Positions 7,851 to 15,808 of a stretch of DNA of 64,000 bases are shown piece after piece. How positions within the stretch are numbered: position 1 is the stretch's first letter; each line of letters starts with the position of its first letter. The position numbers and the translations under genes were made by a program. Under the pieces are notes generated by a model that did not search any database, was not told the origin of the DNA, and saw only the letters and a program-made list of their open reading frames with translations. The stretch is from JAXMEQ01 sp046348225 (GTDB taxonomy: Bacteria > Pseudomonadota > Gammaproteobacteria > Burkholderiales > Burkholderiaceae_C). The DNA lies in assembly GCA_046348225.1 (NCBI GenBank), contig JAXMEQ010000003.1, forward strand, positions 124,001-188,000, written 5' to 3'.

Positions 7851-8966
7851 TCAACCCGGTGGCTGCAGGCGCAGCAACCGCCCGCGCGGGCTATCGGTCA
7901 GCAGGTAGAGCAGCCCGTCGGGCCCCTGGCGGACGTCGCGCACGCGCTCGCCGACCTCCAGCCGGTGCTCCCGCGCCACCTGGCCACCCGACAGCTCGAG
8001 ACGGCTGAGGTAGCCGAACTTGAGCGAGCCCACAAACAGGTTGCCCCGAAACGCCGCGCCGTAGCGATCGCTGATCAGGAAGGCCATGCCCGAAGGCGCG
8101 ATCGACGGCGTCCAGTGGTGCAGCGGTTGCTCCATGCCGTCGCGCGCGGTGATACCGGCGCCGATGGGGCCCCCGCCGTAGTTTTCGCCATGGGTGATGA
8201 CCGGCCAGCCGTAGTTGAGGCCGGGCTTCGGCAGGTTGATCTCGTCGCCACCCTGCGGACCATGCTCATGCAGCCAGTAAGTGCCATCGGGTGCCAGCGT
8301 CGCGCCCTGCGGGTTGCGATGGCCGTAGCTCCAGATTTCAGGCAGGGCGCCGGCGCGCCCCACAAAGGGGTTGTCGCGGGGCACACTGCCGTCCTTGTTC
8401 AGGCGCACCACCTTGCCATGGTGGTTGTCCAGCCGCTGGGCGTCCTGCATGCGGTGGTAGCGCTCGCCCAGCGCCAGCAGCAGTGTGCCGTCCCGCGCCT
8501 CGACGATGCGGCAGCCAAAGTGCAGGCTGCTGGCCACCTTGGGCTGCTGGCTGAACAGGCGGGTGACATCCTCCAGCCGGCTGCGGTCCGCCGACAGGCG
8601 GGCGCGGGCCAGCGCCGTGCTGTTGCCGCCCGGCCCCGGCTCGCTGAAGCAGAAATAGAGCGTGCGGTTGCGTTCAAAGCCGGTGTCCAGTACCAGATCC
8701 AGCAGACCGCCCTGCCCGCCCGCCTGCACCGCCGGCAGGCCCGCCACAGGCGCTGACAGCGTGCCGTAGGGCTCCACCACCCGCAGCCGGCCCGGTCGCT
8801 CGGTCACCAGATAGCGCCCCTGCGGCAAAAAGGCCACGGCCCACGGGTTTTCCAGGCCGTCGGCCACCGTCGCCGTGCGCAACGCCTGCCCCGGGGCCAG
8901 CGATGCCGTCGCAATTGCTATGAAAAATATAGCAGCCGACGCAATCCTGATGCGGGTTACAGGCAT
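7851..8966 (-). CDS. PQQ-dependent soluble aldose sugar dehydrogenase (YliI/Asd-like)
   Basis: Secreted quinoprotein of 371 residues, six-bladed beta-propeller of the GDH-B/aldose dehydrogenase family. Recognised by VADGLENPWAVAFLPQGRYLVTERPG, LDLVLDTGF, the central IWSYGHRNPQG and LHEHGPQGGDEIN (PQQ and calcium site region) and GLNYGWPVITHGENYGG. Residues 1-28 form a signal peptide; the peptide AAIFFIAIA within it is encoded by a copy of the 17-bp palindromic repeat described elsewhere (8917-8933). Electrons presumably go to a periplasmic cytochrome or quinone. Convergent with the response regulator, only 13 bases apart. Confidence 0.88.
   Translation of the reverse strand: MPVTRIRIASAAIFFIAIATASLAPGQALRTATVADGLENPWAVAFLPQGRYLVTERPGRLRVVEPYGTLSAPVAGLPAVQAGGQGGLLDLVLDTGFERNRTLYFCFSEPGPGGNSTALARARLSADRSRLEDVTRLFSQQPKVASSLHFGCRIVEARDGTLLLALGERYHRMQDAQRLDNHHGKVVRLNKDGSVPRDNPFVGRAGALPEIWSYGHRNPQGATLAPDGTYWLHEHGPQGGDEINLPKPGLNYGWPVITHGENYGGGPIGAGITARDGMEQPLHHWTPSIAPSGMAFLISDRYGAAFRGNLFVGSLKFGYLSRLELSGGQVAREHRLEVGERVRDVRQGPDGLLYLLTDSPRGRLLRLQPPG
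8917..8933 (-). repeat. Palindromic repeat core, copy 1 (in the PQQ dehydrogenase signal peptide)
   Basis: Core GCTATGAAAAATATAGC, 5-base arms and 7-base loop. On the minus strand it is read in frame as Ala-Ile-Phe-Phe-Ile-Ala in the hydrophobic signal sequence. Minus-strand sequence after it (AATTGCGACGG) is a weak match to the tail of the other copies. Confidence 0.7.
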
Positions 8967-8978
8967 TTTCAGTGTGTA

Positions 8979-9959
8979 TCAGTGGTCAATGCGTACCACC
9001 ACGCGGCCGCGTACCTGGCCCGTCATGAGTGCGTCGGCCTGGTCGATGGCCTGCTCCAGAGGCACTTCCACCAGCATGCTTTCGAGCAGCGCCGGGGGAA
9101 GCTCGCGCGCCAGCCGTTCCCACGCGGCCTGCCGGCGTGCCAGTGGCGCCATCACCGAATCAATGCCACACAGCGTGACGCCACGAAGGATGAAAGGCAG
9201 CACGGTCGTCGGCAGGTCGGACGCCTGGGCCAGTCCGCAGGCCGCCACGGCGCCGCCGTAGCGCGTCTGGGCCAGGGCGTTGGCCAGGGTGTGAGAGCCC
9301 ACCGCGTCCACCACGCCGGCCCAGCGCTCCTTTTGGAACGGCTTGCCCGGAACCGCGAGTTCCATCCGGTCCATCACCGTCGCCGCCCCCAGCGACTTGA
9401 GATAGGCCTCCTCCGTTGCCTTGCCGGTGGCGGCCACCACACGGTACCCGCGTTGTCCCAGCAAGGCCACGGCGACGCTGCCCACACCCCCGGTGGCGCC
9501 GGTCACTAGCACCTCGCCATCGCCCGGCCTGACGCCCTGCTGCTCCAGCGCCATCACGCAGAGCATGGCCGTATAGCCGGCTGTTCCGATGGCCATGGCC
9601 TGCCGTGCCGTGAAGGCCGCGGGCCGCCGCACCAGCCAGTCCCCCTTGAGCCGCGCCATTTGCGCCAGGCAGCCCCAATGCGTTTCGCCCACCCCCCAGC
9701 CGTTGTGCACAAACGCGTCGCCCGCCTGCCAGGCCGGGTGCGACGATGCCAGCACGGTGCCGGCGCCATCGATGCCCGCGACCATGGGCCACTGGCGCAC
9801 GACCGGGCCGCGGTTGGTGATGGCCAGGCCGTCCTTGTAGTTCAGCGTCGAATACTCGATCTTCACGGTCACGTCGCCTGCGGGCAAACCGGCTTCGTCC
9901 ACCTCCTTGACGGCGGCGCTGAACGCATCGCCTTTTTCCAGCAGCAGTGCCTTGAACAT
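8979..9959 (-). CDS. acuI: Acrylyl-CoA reductase-like medium-chain dehydrogenase (AcuI/YhdH family)
   Basis: NADPH-dependent zinc-free MDR enzyme of 326 residues. The N-terminal GroES-like domain carries the family marks STLNYKDGLAITNRGPVVRQWP and GIDGAGTV; the Rossmann domain has VTGATGGVGSVAVALL. Family members reduce acryloyl-CoA to propionyl-CoA. The neighbouring PQQ dehydrogenase starts 13 bases downstream, so the two may share a transcript. A function in propionyl-CoA formation would fit prpE and the carboxylase in this window, but no direct linkage is visible. A general quinone oxidoreductase is the alternative. Confidence 0.85.
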   Translation of the reverse strand: MFKALLLEKGDAFSAAVKEVDEAGLPAGDVTVKIEYSTLNYKDGLAITNRGPVVRQWPMVAGIDGAGTVLASSHPAWQAGDAFVHNGWGVGETHWGCLAQMARLKGDWLVRRPAAFTARQAMAIGTAGYTAMLCVMALEQQGVRPGDGEVLVTGATGGVGSVAVALLGQRGYRVVAATGKATEEAYLKSLGAATVMDRMELAVPGKPFQKERWAGVVDAVGSHTLANALAQTRYGGAVAACGLAQASDLPTTVLPFILRGVTLCGIDSVMAPLARRQAAWERLARELPPALLESMLVEVPLEQAIDQADALMTGQVRGRVVVRIDH

Positions 9960-10081
9960 GGGTCTCCTCGGCTTGTCGTGGTTTGAGAACCGTGACTTTA
10001 TTCCGACGGCGGCGCGTCAGGGGCTGGTGACGAAAAGACCTTGCACCGGCCGGGCCGCGAGGCCTTCGTCATGAATCAACA

Positions 10082-10121
10082 GAGATATTTATGAAAATCA
10101 ATAACTTAGCGCATATATCTC
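10082..10121. promoter_or_regulatory. AT-rich island with inverted repeat upstream of the NlpC/P60 gene
   Basis: The 199-base space between the AcuI-like gene and the NlpC/P60 gene contains an unusually AT-rich 60 bases. Arms GAGATAT (10082-10088) and ATATCTC (10115-10121) flank 26 bases. A TTGACT at 10124-10129, 17 bases before TAACCT (10147-10152), is a possible promoter that would give an almost leaderless message for the gene at 10159. Confidence 0.45.
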
Positions 10122-10158
10122 ACTTGACTTCTAGATTTCCACCCGTTAACCTCCGGGC

Positions 10159-10710
10159 ATGTTCCGCTGGATCGCCATCCTCCTGCTGGTCTGCAGCACT
10201 GCCCAAGCCGCGCCGGGCGGCCCGGCGGAAGACGACATGGCGGCCTTCATGGCCGACAAAGGCCTTCTCAAACGGCTGGACGACGTTCGCCACACCGTGA
10301 CCGACCGGGCGTCAGATCTGGTGGTCACCGCCATGGGTTTTCTGGGTGTGCCCTACCGCCGCGGTGGCAACAGCGTGGAAACCGGCTTCGACTGCAGCGG
10401 CTTCGTGCGCGCGATGTACGAACAGACGGTCGGTCTGGTGCTGCCACGCCGGGCCAACGAACAAGCCGCCGCCACCCAGACCATTGACCGTCAGGACCTG
10501 CAGCCCGGCGATCTGGTGTTCTTCAACACCATGAAGCGCGCCTTCAGCCACGTGGGGATCTATGTGGGCAACGGCAAGTTCATCCATTCGCCCAAGCCCG
10601 GCGCCGAAGTCCGGGTGGAAGACATGGGCGTGAGCTACTGGGCACGTCGCTTCGACGGCGCCCGCCGCGTGGCTACCGGTCCGGCGGACGCACCGCCGCC
10701 GCAGCGCTGA
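10159..10710 (+). CDS. Secreted NlpC/P60 cell-wall endopeptidase
   Basis: Peptidoglycan D,L-endopeptidase of 183 residues acting in the periplasm. A signal peptide covers about residues 1-17 (cleavage after AQA; no lipobox Cys at that site). The NlpC/P60 domain has Cys79 (GFDCSGFVRAMYE), His131 (FSHVGIYVGNGKFIH) and His143 as third residue; LQPGDLVFF is also typical. The N-terminal region 20-55 is short and has no substrate-binding repeat. The Pro-rich tail (ADAPPPQR) is probably unstructured. Convergent with the frameshifted Bug receptor gene 22 bases away. Confidence 0.9.
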   Translation: MFRWIAILLLVCSTAQAAPGGPAEDDMAAFMADKGLLKRLDDVRHTVTDRASDLVVTAMGFLGVPYRRGGNSVETGFDCSGFVRAMYEQTVGLVLPRRANEQAAATQTIDRQDLQPGDLVFFNTMKRAFSHVGIYVGNGKFIHSPKPGAEVRVEDMGVSYWARRFDGARRVATGPADAPPPQR

Positions 10711-10731
10711 AGCGCACCGGCGCCCTGGCCG

Positions 10732-11726
10732 TCAGTCGGGCTTGACCCCGGCGTCCTTGATGACCTTGGCCCATTTGGCGGTTTCGGCGCTGATGAAGGC
10801 GTCAAACTCCTCGGGCGTACCACCCGATCCAAAGGTCCCCATGGCATCCAGCCGCGCGCGGGTCTCCTCGCTGCGGATGATGCGTCCCACCTCGTCGGAC
10901 ATGCGCCGCACGATTTCGCGCGGTGTGCCCGCCGGCGCCAGCATGCCCGCCCAGGTGCTGCCCATGAAGCCGGCAAAGCCCTGTTCGATGAAGGTCGGCA
11001 CGTCCGGCGCCGCGGGCAGCCGCTTGTCGTGCGACAGGCCGATCAACCGCACCTTGCCCTGCTTGCCCTGGTGGATCAGGCCCACGGCGGCGTCAAAGAA
11101 CAGCTGGATCTGCCCGCCCATCAGGTCGGTCAGCGCCGGCACGGCGCCCCGGTACGGGATGTGCACCATGAAGGTTTTGGTGATGGCCTTGAACAGCTCG
11201 GTGGTCAGGTGCGCCGCTGACCCATTGCCCGACGATCCAAAGCTCACCTTGCCGGGGTTGGCGCGGGCGTAGTCCACCAGTTCCCTGGCGGTCTTGAACG
11301 GGGCGTTGTTGTTGACGGCGGCCAACAGCGGCGAGATGCCCATGAGCGAAACCCCCACCAGGTCCTTCTTCGGGTCGTACGGCAATTTGGGATACAGCGT
11401 GGTGTTGGCGGCATAGGCGGCAATGACCACCCCGAACGTGCTTCCGTCCGGCGGCGCCTTGGCCACCGCATCCACACCGATGATGCTGTTCGCCCCGGGT
11501 TTGTTGTCGATGGTGACGGTTTGCCCCAGCCGGGTCTGCAGGCCGTTCTGGACCAGCCGCGCCATCTGGTGGTGAAGCCACCCGGCGTGTAGGGCACGAC
11601 GATGCGAATCGGCTTGCCTGGCCAGCTGCCCTGGCCACGGGCGGGCAAGGCGATGCTGGCCGCGCCCGCACTGGCGGCAATCACGAGATGGCGCCGGGTC
11701 GGGCCGGCAGGGGGTATGGGGCGCAT
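10732..11726 (-). pseudogene. Bug-family tripartite tricarboxylate receptor, single-base frameshift
   Basis: Periplasmic solute receptor of the Bug/TctC family split over two frames. From the ATG at 11726 (ribosome-binding AGGAGAC) the frame encodes MRPIPPAGPTRRHLVIAAS, a twin-arginine-like leader, and IRIVVPYTPGGFT. Near 11570 the reading frame shifts and the protein resumes as QMARLVQNGLQTRLGQ, continuing with DNKPGANSIIG, KLPYDP and VHIPYRGAVPALTDLMGGQ to the end. Restoring one base between 11570 and 11571 would give GGFTDQMARL, the usual family sequence. So the gene is either recently inactivated or affected by a sequencing error. No transporter genes are adjacent, as is usual for Bug receptors. 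Confidence 0.85.
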
Positions 11727-11884
11727 GGAATGTCTCCTGGGTTGAGACCCATTGTGGGACGCGGCACGCCCCGCAGGGATCAGGGTTTGCCGCCACCCCG
11801 TGTCGCTGGCAGGACAAGCCGCGCCGCAAAAAACCCTCGACTCGCCACAACGGGCCGCGCGTAGTACAAAGCGGAAAAGCCACT

Positions 11885-11896
11885 CCCCGGCCGGGG
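11885..11896. promoter_or_regulatory. GC palindrome upstream of iorA
   Basis: Perfect 12-base palindrome CCCCGGCCGGGG, 25 bases before the iorA start in the 195-base divergent spacer between the Bug receptor and iorA. It might be an operator or simply a GC-rich coincidence. The AAGGAG ribosome-binding site of iorA lies downstream of it. Confidence 0.35.
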
Positions 11897-11921
11897 CGTC
11901 GCAACCACCAAGGAGACCTGC

Positions 11922-12425
11922 ATGGCGAAACTGACGGTCAACGGCACAGTCCGTGAATTTGAGGCGGAGGGCGACACGCCCCTGCTGTGGGTGCTGCGCG
12001 AGCAGCTGGGGCTGACCGGTACCAAGTACGGTTGCGGCATCGCGGCGTGCGGCGCCTGCACTGTCCATATTGACGGCGTGCCCACCCGCAGCTGCGTGCG
12101 CCCGACCTCTTCGGTCGGTGCCAGCGAAAAGATCATGACGATCGAAGGGCTTTCGCCGGACGGCTCGCACCCGGTGCAGAAGGCCTGGGTGGCCCTGGAT
12201 GTGCCGCAATGCGGCTACTGCCAGTGCGGCATGGTCATGGCCACGGTGGCATTGCTGCGCGACAAGCCGCAGCCCACAGACAAGGACATTGACGAGGCCA
12301 TCACCAACATCTGCCGCTGCGGCACCTACAACCGCATCCGCGCGGCCATCAAGGTCGTGGCGGCGGGAGGCAACACCAAAACGGCCGGACTCGCGATCCA
12401 GCATGCCGACGGGAGCACGACATGA
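11922..12425 (+). CDS. iorA: Xanthine-oxidase-family [2Fe-2S] subunit (IorA-like)
   Basis: Small iron-sulfur subunit of a two-subunit molybdenum hydroxylase, 167 residues. A plant-type [2Fe-2S] domain has Cys38, Cys43, Cys46 and Cys58 (YGCGIAACGACTVHIDG); the second, four-helix [2Fe-2S] domain has Cys97, Cys100, Cys131 and Cys133 (QCGYCQCG and ICRCGTYNRI). The sequence matches isoquinoline 1-oxidoreductase/aldehyde dehydrogenase alpha subunits. AAGGAG precedes the ATG. First gene of a six-gene run in which each gene overlaps the next, ending in soxA; its stop overlaps the iorB start by 4 bases. Substrate not predictable. Confidence 0.9.
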   Translation: MAKLTVNGTVREFEAEGDTPLLWVLREQLGLTGTKYGCGIAACGACTVHIDGVPTRSCVRPTSSVGASEKIMTIEGLSPDGSHPVQKAWVALDVPQCGYCQCGMVMATVALLRDKPQPTDKDIDEAITNICRCGTYNRIRAAIKVVAAGGNTKTAGLAIQHADGSTT

Positions 12426-14596
12426 GCGTCCTGAATGTGTCCCGCCGCGGGTTTCTGGCCAGTGCCGCGGCCGGCGGGCTGATGGTCAGTTTCCACGTGC
12501 CACTGGCCGCCCAGGCGCCGGGCGCTGCGCCAGAAGTCAATGCGTGGGTGGTGGTGCGGCCTGACGACACGGTGGTGATCCGCATTGCCCGCTCCGAAAT
12601 GGGCCAGGGCACGCTGACCGGCCTGGCACAGCTGGTCGCCGAGGAACTGGAATGCAACTGGGCCAAGGTCACGACCGAATACCCCACGCCGGGCCAGAAC
12701 CTGGCCCGCAACCGGGCCTGGGGCAACTTCTCCACGGGCGGCAGCCGGGGCATCCGGGAGTCGCACGACTATGTACGCAAGGGCGGTGCGGTCGCCCGCG
12801 TCTTGCTGGTACAGGCCGCGGCCGACGAATGGAAAGTCCCGGCCGCCGAGTGCCGGGCAGCCAGCAGCGTCATCACCCATATCCCAACAGGCCGCACCAC
12901 CACCTATGGCAAGGTCGCGGCCGCTGCAGGCAAGTTGACACCGCCCGCAGACGTCCAGCTCAAGGACCCGAAAGACTGGAAGCTGGTGGGCAAGCGCCTG
13001 GCGCGGCTGGACACAGTGGACAAGGTGACAGGGCGACAGGTGTATGGCGCCGACCTCCAGCTGCCCGGCATGCTGAACGCAGCCATCAAGGACTGCCCGG
13101 TCTTCGGCGGCAAGGTCAAAAGCTTCAACGCCGCCGCCATTGAAAAGCGGCCCGGGGTGAAAAAAGTGGTGCGCGTGGGCGACAGCGCCGTCGCGGTGGT
13201 GGCGGACACCTGGTGGCGCGCCAAAACAGCACTTGACGCGCTGCCGATCGAGTGGGATTGGGGTGAACACGCCAAGGCCTCCAGCGCTGAATTTGCCAAG
13301 GTGCTCAAGGCCGCACTGGACGCACCCGAAGCCGCGGTCGGCAACCAGAACGGCGATGCCAAGGCGGCGCTGGCGGGCGCTGTGCGAAAGGTCGAAGCGG
13401 TGTATTCGTACCCGCACCAGAACCACGCCACGATGGAGCCGATGAACGCCACGGTGCGCTACACGCCCGAGCGCTGCGAGGTCTGGACGCCCACGCAAAA
13501 CGGTGAAGCCGCGCTGGCTGCGGCGTCCGAAGCTTCCGGCCTGCCGCCGGCGAAGTGCGAGGTCTACAAACTGCACCTGGGCGGCGGATTCGGCCGCCGC
13601 GGCGCCGTGCACGACTGGGTGCGTCAGGCCGTGGAAATTGCCAGGCAGATGCCGGGCGTACCGGTCAAGCTGCTGTGGAGCCGGGAAGAAGACATGCTGC
13701 ATGGCCGCTACCACCCGGTCACGCAATGCAAGATGACGGCCGGGCTTGACGCCCAGGGCAACGTGACGGCGCTGCACATGCGCATCGCTGGCCAGTCAAT
13801 CCTGGCAGGCGTATTCCCGCAAAACATCCGCAACGGCATGGACCCGGTCGCGTTCCAGGGCCTCAACGCGGGGGGGCCGGAGGCGGCGATCGGCTACAGC
13901 TTCCCGAACCTGCTGATCGATCACGCCATGCGCAACCCGCATGTCCCCCCGGGGTTCTGGCGCGGCGTCAACCTGAACCAGAACGCGGTTTACCTGGAGT
14001 CGTTCATTGACGAGATTGCCGTGGCCACACGCCAGGACCCGCTGGCACTGCGGCGCAAGCTCATGGAAAGGCACCCCAAGCACCTGGCGGTTCTCAACGC
14101 CGTGGCGGAGCGCGTGAAATGGGGGTCCGCCGCGCCTGATGTGAAAGGCCAGAAGGTGTTCCGCGGTCTGGCGCAGACCCACGGCTTCGGTAGCTACGTA
14201 GCCGCCTGCGCCGAGGTATCGGTGAGCGCCGACGGGGAACTCACCATCCATCGCATCGTCGCCGCCACCGATCCGGGCTACGCCGTCAATCCGCAGCAGA
14301 TCGAGGCGCAGGTGGAGGGTTCGTTTGCGTACGGCCTGTCGGCCGCGCTGTTCGGTGAGTGCACGGTCAAGGACGGGCGCATCGAGCAGGACAACTTCGG
14401 CAGCTACCCGGTGGTGATGATGCGTCACATGCCGCAGGTGGAAACAGTGCTGGTCCCGTCGGGCGGGTTCTGGGGCGGTGTTGGCGAGCCCACCATTGCG
14501 GTGGCAGCGCCCGCCGTGCTCAATGCCATCTTCGCTGCAACGGGCAAACGCATCCGCGACCTGCCTATCAAGAACCAGAGCCTCAAGCGCGCGTGA
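12422..14596 (+). CDS. iorB: Molybdopterin-binding subunit of a periplasmic hydroxylase (IorB-like)
   Basis: Large catalytic subunit of 724 residues. A twin-arginine leader (VSRRGFLASAAAGGLMVSF) starts the protein, so the enzyme should be exported with its small subunit. Molybdenum-cofactor signatures include SEMGQGTLTGLAQLVAEEL, LHLGGGFGRRGAVHDWV, RGVNLNQNAVYLESFIDE and the C-terminal GGFWGGVGEPTIAVAAPA with the presumed catalytic Glu. The family is the IorB/aldehyde dehydrogenase group that hydroxylates N-heterocycles or aldehydes. In many such operons a cytochrome c gene follows; here the next gene is soxX, whose start overlaps this stop by one base. That arrangement suggests electron transfer to a Sox cytochrome or shared regulation. 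Confidence 0.9.
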   Translation: MSVLNVSRRGFLASAAAGGLMVSFHVPLAAQAPGAAPEVNAWVVVRPDDTVVIRIARSEMGQGTLTGLAQLVAEELECNWAKVTTEYPTPGQNLARNRAWGNFSTGGSRGIRESHDYVRKGGAVARVLLVQAAADEWKVPAAECRAASSVITHIPTGRTTTYGKVAAAAGKLTPPADVQLKDPKDWKLVGKRLARLDTVDKVTGRQVYGADLQLPGMLNAAIKDCPVFGGKVKSFNAAAIEKRPGVKKVVRVGDSAVAVVADTWWRAKTALDALPIEWDWGEHAKASSAEFAKVLKAALDAPEAAVGNQNGDAKAALAGAVRKVEAVYSYPHQNHATMEPMNATVRYTPERCEVWTPTQNGEAALAAASEASGLPPAKCEVYKLHLGGGFGRRGAVHDWVRQAVEIARQMPGVPVKLLWSREEDMLHGRYHPVTQCKMTAGLDAQGNVTALHMRIAGQSILAGVFPQNIRNGMDPVAFQGLNAGGPEAAIGYSFPNLLIDHAMRNPHVPPGFWRGVNLNQNAVYLESFIDEIAVATRQDPLALRRKLMERHPKHLAVLNAVAERVKWGSAAPDVKGQKVFRGLAQTHGFGSYVAACAEVSVSADGELTIHRIVAATDPGYAVNPQQIEAQVEGSFAYGLSAALFGECTVKDGRIEQDNFGSYPVVMMRHMPQVETVLVPSGGFWGGVGEPTIAVAAPAVLNAIFAATGKRIRDLPIKNQSLKRA

Positions 14597-15039
14597 TGCC
14601 CATGCGCCCGCTGGTTTTCGCGCTGGTCTGGCTGGCCGCCACGGCGGCGCCGGCGCAGGACGCGGTGGCGTGGCGCGCGGTGGGCGATGGCATTCCCGCA
14701 CCCCTGACCCGTCAGCCGGGCGACCCGGCGGCAGGTCGCGCCATCGTGGCCAACCGGCAAACGGGGCTTTGCCTGCTCTGCCACAGCGGCCCGTTTCCGG
14801 AAGAGCGCTTCCAGGGGAACCTCGCACCGCCGCTGGACGGCGCCGGGGCGAGGCTGACCGCGGCCCAGCTGCGGCTGCGTGTGGCGGACGCACAAGCTGT
14901 CAACCCGTCGTCCCTGATGCCGGCCTACCACCGCACGTCAGGCCTCACGCGGGTCGGTACTGCCTGGCAGGGCAAGCCGGTGCTGTCGTCCCAGCAGGTG
15001 GAAGACGTGGTGGCCTATCTGGTGACGCTGCGGCCATGA
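14596..15039 (+). CDS. soxX: SoxX monoheme cytochrome c
   Basis: Small subunit of the SoxAX cytochrome complex, 147 residues, that with SoxA forms the heterodisulfide between thiosulfate and SoxY in the periplasm. Signal peptide to about residue 21 (TAAPAQ), heme motif CLLCH in GLCLLCHSGPFPEERFQG, and a downstream Met in SSLMPAYH as likely axial ligand; the C-terminus VEDVVAYLVTL is typical. The start at 14596 overlaps the iorB stop; an ATG two codons later at 14602 is equally possible. Stop overlaps soxY by 4 bases. Confidence 0.9.
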   Translation: MPMRPLVFALVWLAATAAPAQDAVAWRAVGDGIPAPLTRQPGDPAAGRAIVANRQTGLCLLCHSGPFPEERFQGNLAPPLDGAGARLTAAQLRLRVADAQAVNPSSLMPAYHRTSGLTRVGTAWQGKPVLSSQQVEDVVAYLVTLRP

Positions 15040-15488
15040 CGGTGACCCGTCGCCATGCGCTGCGGCTGGGCACGGCCCTGGCCACGGCTTCGATGCTGCC
15101 CGACGTGCGGGCCCAGTCCGACGAGCTGATGACGGCGGTACGAAGTTTCACCGGCGGCGTGACACCGCAGACCGGCAAGGTCACGCTGGACATTGCCCCG
15201 CTGGTGGACAACGGCAATACGGTTCCGATGGCGGTATCGGTCGACTCGCCCATGACCGCGATGGACCATGTGACGGCCATTGCCGTGTTCAATGAACGCA
15301 ATCCGCAACGCGAGGTGGCACGGTTCGCGCTCGGCCCGCGTGCTGGCAGGGCGCGGGTCGCCACCCGCATCCGGCTGGCCACGTCGCAGAAGCTGGTGGC
15401 CGTCGCCCGCCTGTCAGATGGCAGCTTCTGGCAACAGCAGGTGGACGTGGTCGTCACACTGGCGGCCTGCATCGAGGGCGAAAGCTGA
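15036..15488 (+). CDS. soxY: SoxY sulfur-carrier subunit with atypical C-terminus
   Basis: Carrier protein of 150 residues to which thiosulfate-derived sulfur is bound covalently. A twin-arginine-like leader (VTRRHALRLGTALATASM) is followed by a beta-sandwich domain with KVTLDIAPLVDNGNTVPMAVSVDSPM, typical of SoxY. The swinging-arm Cys is present at 145, but the tail reads TLAACIEGES, not the canonical GGCGG end: the Cys is flanked by Ala-Ala and followed by five residues with two acidic ones. Whether this is normal in related bacteria cannot be judged here. Overlaps soxX by 4 bases and soxZ by 1. Confidence 0.88.
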   Translation: MTVTRRHALRLGTALATASMLPDVRAQSDELMTAVRSFTGGVTPQTGKVTLDIAPLVDNGNTVPMAVSVDSPMTAMDHVTAIAVFNERNPQREVARFALGPRAGRARVATRIRLATSQKLVAVARLSDGSFWQQQVDVVVTLAACIEGES

Positions 15489-15808
15489 TGGCCCGAACAC
15501 TCATCAGCCTGCCCCGGACGGCGCGCAGCGGCGAGGTGATCGAGATTCGCGTCACCATTGCCCACCCGATGGAAACGGGCTACCGGCCGGGCTCGGACGG
15601 CAAGCGGCTGCCACTCGACATCATCCAGCGGTTCAGTTGCCGGTACGACGGCGAAACCGTGTTTGCCGCCGATCTGTACCCCGCCATTTCCGCCAACCCG
15701 TTCCTGGCGTTCCACACCGTCGCCACCCGCAGCGGAGAACTGGAATTCAGGTGGGAAGGGGATAACGGTTTTGTCCATTCCGAGCGCGTCGCCCTCACCG
15801 TTTCATGA
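15488..15808 (+). CDS. soxZ: SoxZ carrier partner
   Basis: Cytoplasm-made partner of SoxY, 106 residues, no signal peptide; it is carried to the periplasm by the twin-arginine leader of SoxY in known systems. Family signatures are RSGEVIEIRVTIAHPMETGYR, FSCRYDGETVFAADLYPAISANP and ELEFRWEGDNGFVHSERV. Length is normal. The ATG overlaps the soxY stop by one base, which fits stoichiometric synthesis of the SoxYZ heterodimer, and its own stop overlaps soxA by 4 bases. Confidence 0.93.
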   Translation: MARTLISLPRTARSGEVIEIRVTIAHPMETGYRPGSDGKRLPLDIIQRFSCRYDGETVFAADLYPAISANPFLAFHTVATRSGELEFRWEGDNGFVHSERVALTVS

